Shown: one piece after another, positions 18,374 through 23,689 of the stretch
Position numbering within the stretch: position 1 is the first letter of the stretch
Layout: every line of letters begins with the position of its first letter
From: Paramacrobiotus richtersi
Taxonomy: Eukaryota; Tardigrada; Eutardigrada; Parachela; Macrobiotidae
Direction: 5' to 3'
DNA: 23,689 bases
Assembly: GCA_034698045.1 (NCBI GenBank)
Contig: JAQGAU010000809.1
Span: 1 to 23,689, forward strand
The notes under the pieces: model-generated
Seen by the model: only the letters and a program-made list of their open reading frames with translations
What the model was told of the DNA's origin: nothing
Database searches by the model: none
Program-made: the position numbers and the translations under genes

Positions 18374-18802
18374 ATGCAAAGTTTTCATGCTTCTCAAGTT
18401 GATCCTTACTCGTGCATTTGCATGGTGATTCTACTGGACACTGCCCAGTGCCAACTTTACGACATTTCGACCAATCTCAAACCATGTGAATACATTAACC
18501 TGAGCAATAAAGAGGACACGGGCATACCGTTCCCGTACAAGACACTAAACAATGCAGAGGTTAATGGCCTATAATCAATAGCGCGGCATGCACCTATCCC
18601 TTTGTCTGGTCATGCGGCTATCCGGCACTATGGAGATAATCATAACCGTCCATACGGTAACAACAGCAACAAAAATTCTATAACCGGCTTGCGTGAAATG
18701 ATTGCAAAACAAGCAACATTCGAAGTACTTCACGATGAGAGCTTCATGGACTCAGAAAATTATAACACATCCCCGGGCCGCATGCTAACCAAGCACGCTT
18801 AG
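18374..18802 (+). pseudogene. Hydrophilic frame split by a single TAA
   Basis: One frame is open from ATG 18374 to TAG 18802 except for TAA at 18572-18574. Before it the peptide is hydrophilic (CEYINLSNKEDTGIPFPYKT). After it comes SIARHAPIPLSGHAAIRHYG and then Asn-rich, Ser-rich and acidic sequence ending RMLTKHA. The composition on both sides is coding-like and resembles a cytoplasmic tail, which would fit the membrane helices just upstream, but a spliced link is not shown. It could be a nonsense-mutated gene, two chance frames, or an exon pair with the TAA inside a very short intron (GTTAAT...AATAG, 22 bases), which I think unlikely. Confidence 0.3.
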
Positions 18803-18914
18803 CTATGTAATATAATCTGTGGAATATGACTCTTCAAGTGTGTGGCTGCAATTGAGACCAAAATGTGTGTTATCATTTGCGGCAAGCGTTACCCGCCGCT
18901 GCTAGCGCTTCAAA

Positions 18915-19459
18915 ATGGAACTGGCGGAACATGACAGTGAACACCTGAGCCAGCCTCCAGGGTACGGTGAGTACGAAGTATAAATTTATATACAGACATA
19001 TAAATCGAAATGTGTATCTGAACCTTTCGAAAAACAGAAAGGTTTCTTGAAGTAGCTGGACAATATGTAACAGGATAGTGCCGCTGTTTCCGTGCGGACT
19101 AGGCGTCATATTTTGAGAAAGTTTACAATATCTTGTACTACCTGTGCTGGCTTTAATTGGTATTGAGCTAGAAAACAAATCTATCAATTTTGTGCTTCGC
19201 ACGAAGCAAGGGCAGGATGGAAAATGGCGGTCCATGTCGCTTCGCATTCTAATCTTGTTGAGAATGATATTTCCGTCTACTAGGTTCCTTTAGCCCAGTT
19301 TTCACAGGACCCCGTTCGGACGATAAACAGTCCAAGAAAACGACGAATTCTCCTACCACAGTGCGGAAAAGAAACGTGTTGACCGTAACCGATAAGAGCT
19401 GTGGCATTATAGCGCTTATAGCAACGAGAGTGCGCCCGAGAAGTATAATAACTGAATAA
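18915..19459 (+). CDS. Predicted two-exon hydrophilic protein, 67 residues
   Basis: Exon 1 is 18915-18966. It starts at an ATG in good context (TTCAAAATGG) and encodes MELAEHDSEHLSQPPGY plus one base. The donor is GTGAGT. The 341-base intron ends in CAGTTTTCACAG, and exon 2 (19308-19459) restores the phase exactly (G + GA) and runs to TAA. It starts PRSDDKQSKKTTNSPTTVRK, is strongly basic, then has a short hydrophobic patch (CGIIALIA) and ends RPRSIITE. The first exon has an unusually clean start and donor. If exon 2 is itself spliced (a weak GTAACC occurs in it), the protein could be longer. The opposing minus frame (19247-18873) is hydrophobic and less convincing. No family is recognised. 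Confidence 0.45.
19021..19044. repeat. 8-bp stem-loop within the predicted intron
   Basis: AACCTTTC and GAAAGGTT flank an eight-base loop (GAAAAACA). It lies in the intron of the two-exon gene at 18915-19459. It may be a minor RNA structure or chance. Confidence 0.5.
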
Positions 19460-19559
19460 GAAATTCATTCCACAAATATTAATAAATCAAAGTGATTATG
19501 TCTATTTTGAGTTAATGCAGATCTACTGAACATGAGATCTGATAAGGGCCGTCTTGCCT

Positions 19560-20975
19560 ATAGATGTCTATGCACATCTTTGATCTGGATATGGTTCTAT
19601 TGCACAGGGTTGGAAAACATATTCGTTAATATATTAGGCTGAAACTGTTTACAATTACTGTCCTTATACAGCATCATAATCGTCCCTAAATCCACTAAGA
19701 AATAATCAGTGATTGCCTTGCTCTTCGGATAGACTCATTTAATACGTACCGCTCTCCAGTAGTTACTTCGGGTATTCTTTATCGCTGTCTTCATGCATAT
19801 TGGTCATTTGCATCATACCAAGTTTCAAACCCTTTACCGTCTGCGGAATGTAATACACTTGAATCTCATTATAACATACGTTTCTCCGTCTGAATGATTA
19901 AGACTTTATTTTTCTATTTTATAAGCCAGTACAATAGTCTGCAGGCCAGTGATGATAAAATTGCACCTGAAGAAAGCGGATAGTTTCCTATGATGAAGCT
20001 GATAACAATGACCCAGCCGTTTGCATACGCCCAAGTTGAAACTAATTTAATTATAGTTTTTTAATGAGTAACAGGATATCGTCCATGAATTGTCTTTACT
20101 GCCTCAACGTACTGCCAAATGACAACAATATGTTTTCGACATTTTGTGAAAAGTTTCTATATGACATGTATACAAGCACCATTTAAACCCCTTAAGCTGG
20201 AGGAGTTGACCTTTTAAACATTTGCAGCGATAACATGGCGGAGGTCATTTGAGCACGTGCATAGAATGAGAAATGTTTCTGATATAATTCAGGGTTCATC
20301 GATTAGTGTGTTCGGCCATAATAACTTTATCATGTGCAGTGGTAGAAGTCAGTCGTGAGGAAAACGTCAACTGGCTCAGCAGAGAATTGCCGTCGCCGTA
20401 TAATTTTATCTCCATTGCACCGGTCCTTACCGTCTTAACGGAAAGCCTGCACATCGCCCAGGATACAACACCATGTTAATGCAATCTTGTTCCTCGTTAA
20501 TCCGTTGAGCTTTTTAATGGTAAAGTGATTATGTCATTTCTAACCTAGGTGTTGACATGTTCTAAGGAGATGCTCACATAATTACTATGAACCAACGAAA
20601 TTAAGTACTCGTATAGCTTTTCAGAGGTCATAGAATAATAAATTAATGCTGAAAAACTCATTGTTAGCATGAGTAATCCATCCACATTGACACAACCAAT
20701 CGAGAAAAAAAGACAAATAATCACATAAAACACGAACCATATGTGGGAAGTTACATTTCGTCCACATCAGCACACTAGTAAGAAAAGTTCTAGCATGCCC
20801 AAAAATTCATCCCTTCAACAGTCATACCAATGAAATTCACCATAAAGCATAAACAGTAAAAGGTTATGCATTTCAGAGCTGGTACTGCGTTGACAGCGGT
20901 TGGCTGGACCAACCTAAGCTTAGCATATCGGTCTATGAGGCAATATTGCGATCCAAATGAGACTGTAAACTCCAC
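19560..20975. repeat. Dispersed repeat, copy B (partner at 1255-2895)
   Basis: This aligns with copy A in the same orientation and order. It lacks about 190 bases present in A near its left end and has many small indels. No frame is open across it. Minus-strand blocks at 20545-20733 (including YYSMTSEKLYEYLISLVHSN) and 20790-20975 are open and hydrophobic in part, and short minus-strand motifs recur in A (FIGM, YANxWVIV, FSAxPVxVF). If protein-coding in origin, the minus strand may encode a multi-pass membrane protein, now disabled in both copies. Confidence 0.75.
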
Positions 20976-21260
20976 CCCTAAACGGAGCCCGAGTGAACTA
21001 ATTATATCGCCGATGTTGTTTTTGTGCAGTGAGTGATGCGAATAATTTATCCCGGATTTTTGTTTTCAAGGTCATGTGACAAAAATTCATTTTTGACTGG
21101 AGTTTCGTGGAGCGTCGCGCTGGTTGACGGAGAACAGATAAACGTGGTAATGCCAATGTTGCCACTTCATCCAGTCATTTTCAACATAGAATTACTAGTA
21201 CTAGTATTCTGACCCGGTAACACTTTCGATGTGCCACCATGCACCTATGCGCATAAACAT
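20976..21260. other. Spacer, no gene seen
   Basis: There is no open frame of note. It contains a short perfect palindrome, TACTAGTACTAGTA, near 21193-21206. Confidence 0.4.
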
Positions 21261-21269
21261 ATCTACCTC

Positions 21270-21480
21270 CCATGTCGGCATTTACGCCGTCTGTCGCGGT
21301 GTGTAGTTCTTTTCGTCGGCACTGCCGTAGTCTGTGAGGACGTCTACCCCCTGTCGGACACTGTCGTGGTGTAGACCTATGTATACCCCCTGTCGACCAC
21401 TGTCGGCTGTGTGAGCCTGTGTGTACCCCCTTGTCGGCACTGTCGTGGCCGTCGGCTATGTGGGCCTATGTGTGCTCTGT
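21270..21480. repeat. GC-rich minisatellite, ~40-bp unit
   Basis: Diverged units carry GTGTACCCCCTGTCGGCACT, then GTCGTGG and a TGTGGGCCTAT block. Clear unit starts are at about 21342, 21381 and 21421, with more degenerate copies to the left (TGTCGGCATT, CGTCGGCACTG). The array stands out sharply from the AT-rich surroundings and is skewed: C-runs and GT-rich stretches lie on the same strand. Confidence 0.75.
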
Positions 21481-21564
21481 TGTGTTGTATTACCACAGTG
21501 GTAGTACAGGTTGAATTATATTGTATTAATATTAGCTGTACATGATGTTTTTTTCAGTGATTCA

Positions 21565-21636
21565 GCCCCGACAGGGGCCTTTTGTTAATTAATTTCAAAG
21601 TCCGCACGCTCTTGTAATCCCAAGTTGTATTTGACA
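21565..21636 (+). other. GC hairpin followed by AATAAA
   Basis: GCCCC-GACA-GGGGC (21565-21578) is followed by CTTTTG, and AATAAA lies about 55 bases downstream, near 21636. A pyrimidine-rich acceptor-like TTTTTTTCAG comes just before the hairpin. Together these could mark a 3'-terminal exon or untranslated end of a transcript, but no coding frame is attached. Confidence 0.3.
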
Positions 21637-21830
21637 ATAAAGCCCTTGCAGCTGTACATGTAGCAGTATTACCAGTACGAGTACTGTACGTTGTATTGTT
21701 AGTATTTGTTACACAGCACAAATTAATATTTTAATATAGCTACATCGTGTAACCCGAAGAAAAGCCCGTTAGTCTGTTAAACGTCTATCAAAAGTAAAGG
21801 GATACGTAACGTTTGCTATTGTTGTTTCAG

Positions 21831-21896
21831 GCACAACGTAACAAAATCGCGCACCTTACTGCGCAGATTCGCTTGGTTGCTACGTTATCTACGTAG
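21831..21896 (+). CDS. Predicted 3'-terminal exon
   Basis: Acceptor CTATTGTTGTTTCAG is followed by 21 open codons and TAG. The peptide begins AQRNKIAHLTAQIRLVATLS, helical and basic. AATAAA at 21959-21964, 62 bases after the stop, fits a poly(A) signal. The upstream exons were not identified. As it is short, it could be chance. Confidence 0.3.
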   Translation, partial: AQRNKIAHLTAQIRLVATLST

Positions 21897-21940
21897 AACC
21901 ATTTTAGACGGATATATTATTATTTCATGTTGAACGTGTT

Positions 21941-21995
21941 GTATTGTGTTCTATTAGTAATAAACCGGTTGTGTTCTATTAGTAATCAACTGGTT
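21941..21995. repeat. Short tandem duplication
   Basis: GTGTTCTATTAGTAAT occurs twice (about 21946 and 21971), followed by AAACCGGTTG and CAACTGGTTG. The unit is about 25 bp. It lies in the presumed 3' flank of the exon at 21831. Confidence 0.65.
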
Positions 21996-22079
21996 GTATC
22001 AACTTAGAAGTATTTAATTACTTTACGTGTTGGAGTATTGTGTTGATGTATGAAGATTAGGCCTGCACCGAGGAGATGA

Positions 22080-22215
22080 AAAATCGTTTACTTCAAAAAA
22101 ACTAAACTAATATTTTCCAACATATACAAAACTAAACTGGAACCGCTGGCTCTCCTCTGCGCCAAACTAAACGAACGTTTTATGATTTCAAACTAAACCA
22201 AGCTAAACCACAAAC
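22080..22215 (+). repeat. Scattered AAACTAAAC words
   Basis: AAACTAAAC or AACTAAAC recurs five or six times at irregular spacing (for example near 22100, 22130, 22163 and 22189). It precedes the candidate transposase-like frame and could be a decayed subterminal repeat region or low-complexity sequence. Confidence 0.4.
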
Positions 22216-22460
22216 TCCAACAGACTGCCAAAAAACTAGGCGAAGCGAAATTCGGCATTATCATTGATTCATGGATGTCAAACGTTAAAGTACTGAACAG
22301 AATATTAGGGTCGTTGATTTTTCACAAAAGAGATTCTCCAAACAGGTCCGCCCGGCATGATCTTGCCTTTTCTCGTTGCTCTGTATGGCCTGATAAGACC
22401 ATGCCGAGTGACATACCTGGCGAATGCCTCTGTCGTGAAAATGCATGCCGGTCAATATAA
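22208..22460 (+). pseudogene. Possible hAT-like transposase fragment (weak)
   Basis: An open frame starts upstream of 22275 and runs to TAA at 22460. It includes KKLGEAKFGIIIDSWMSN, which resembles the segment around the first catalytic Asp and following Trp of hAT-type transposases (usual form D-x-W-T-S). The rest (CLCRENACRSI at the end) does not continue the likeness. Length and context do not prove it, and it may be coincidence. Confidence 0.2.
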
Positions 22461-23689
22461 TAATACGTGCAAAAGTGTAACGCGAATTAGAAAATAAGGT
22501 AGACTGCTTTAAAGAAAAGCTAATGGTATTTATCGAAATCAAAAACTTACAAAAAATTCAGCAGCAGATGCTTTCGCGTATAAACTGGAACAAAGTCGTC
22601 AACAGTGAAATGCCACAACAAACCGGAAGGCATGTAGATACGTACAGTATATCGAAGAAAAACTGACATGCCACAGTAATTATAGCTTTTTCATTGCAAT
22701 ATGGCAGCTTTATAGTGCCGTATTAAACGTGAAAATATTGTCGATGGTTAATCAATTTCTTCATTAATTTTTATACTAGCAAATTATTGCTATTCCTGGC
22801 TATTTTTATATGCGTAGTCTGGTTCTTACTTTCCCAAAATAAAATCCGCAATAAAATTAGCAATGAATTGTTTAAGAATTATCTCAGCAAACCTGTGGCA
22901 ATTTGATATTTTCGGACGAGTACTATTTTGGATAACCATTCTCTTAGTTATATATGGTATCAAGTGGTAAAAAATCTGAAAACAGTTAAAATAATAATTA
23001 ATAGATTCGTTCGTGATCGAGTTTTAGTTGGCGACGGTAGCTGACATTGGGGTCTTGTAAAAGGCAGTACTGCATGCTTGTATCTTTTGTTATTATGTTT
23101 TATGCCTACTTCAGAATGATTGACTATTACTTCCATTCTTCTGCTCAATAATATCGATAATTCTGCTGGATCCTCAAATTCTATATTATTCCTAGAACTG
23201 ATATGCTATACATGGTTAGGATACGTGTACGTACATATCGCACATTACCTGCTTTCACACTGTAAGTACTTTTATCTAAATTTCTATTTCGAAAATCCAA
23301 ACCCAAATTCAAAAAATCCGAACAGTTCCAAAATCCAGTCATCAGGACTTAATCGTCCTATCGTATGTAAATGCCTTTACCAAGGCTTTGGCTTCTGCAG
23401 TGCTATGATAATAATAAAAAAATTTCGCAGTTAACGACTTCACGATTTCTTTTTGGTACTGTATCGTCCACATAATTATTACCTCTGGACGTATACAGTA
23501 ACTATATAATCAACATAGCCTTTGTAACAAAAAGCCTTTAAGGCCGTCAATATATGCTCACACTGGGTGTGTTTGAAGCTGTTTCTACCGCTTAGGAGAC
23601 AAAATTAGCTAATCACGTTTATGCTGGACTGTTGGTCAAAGATTTGTTTAAATCGAGAGATTTTTGTTGCAAGAAAATAAAATTCCAGA
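22461..23689. other. AT-rich region, no gene seen
   Basis: The longest frame is 23120-23434 on +. It includes a low-complexity Asn/Pro/Lys stretch from the AAATCCAAACCC-type words at 23290-23340 and is not supported. No splice-bounded exon, long inverted repeat or tandem array was seen. Confidence 0.45.

Noticed and set aside
21565..21585. Bacterial-type intrinsic terminator (GC hairpin plus T-run)
   Set aside because: The context is eukaryotic and the T-run is short and mixed. It is kept only as a hairpin near a poly(A)-like signal.

Overview
The window looks like AT-rich nuclear DNA from a eukaryote, probably an animal or another intron-rich lineage. No long uninterrupted genes cover it. 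Open frames are short. Several coding-looking blocks are bounded by GT...AG splice sites whose phases match across introns of roughly 80-350 bases. Diverged tandem and dispersed repeats are common. I found no tRNA, rRNA, operon, bacterial promoter or CRISPR array, and I cannot name the organism or clade. No protein here was recognised as a named family. Every gene model is read by eye from frame, splice sites and composition, and most could be wrong or could be exons of larger genes.

Layout: (a) 1-1430: a broken coding remnant at the left edge and a predicted five-exon small gene on +. (b) 1255-2895: copy A of a diverged repeat whose copy B lies at 19560-20975 in the same orientation. (c) 3499-5560: a coding-looking exon, an open frame broken by two TAA codons, and a small three-exon gene on the minus strand. 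(d) 5740-9970: mostly nothing convincing, with a few long but unsupported open frames. (e) 10111-16639: the main discovery, a 6.5-kb transposon-like element. It ends in inverted arrays of five ~38-bp subrepeats and is flanked by a perfect 9-bp duplication (TTGAATTTA) at equal distance from both ends. Inside are a two-exon coiled-coil gene, three minisatellite-type arrays or repeat pairs, a GC-rich island and a long hairpin. (f) 16649-19460: coding-looking exons on both strands, including a well-phased two-exon gene at 18915-19459. (g) 19560-23689: repeat copy B, a GC-rich minisatellite, a terminal exon with a poly(A) signal, and AT-rich sequence in which I see no gene.

The transposon-like element is the clearest unit. 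Its termini look like clustered protein-binding sites, and no transposase is recognisable inside it, so it may be non-autonomous or carry captured genes. Short coding-looking segments on the minus strand lie directly on both sides of it, so it may have landed in or beside a minus-strand gene.
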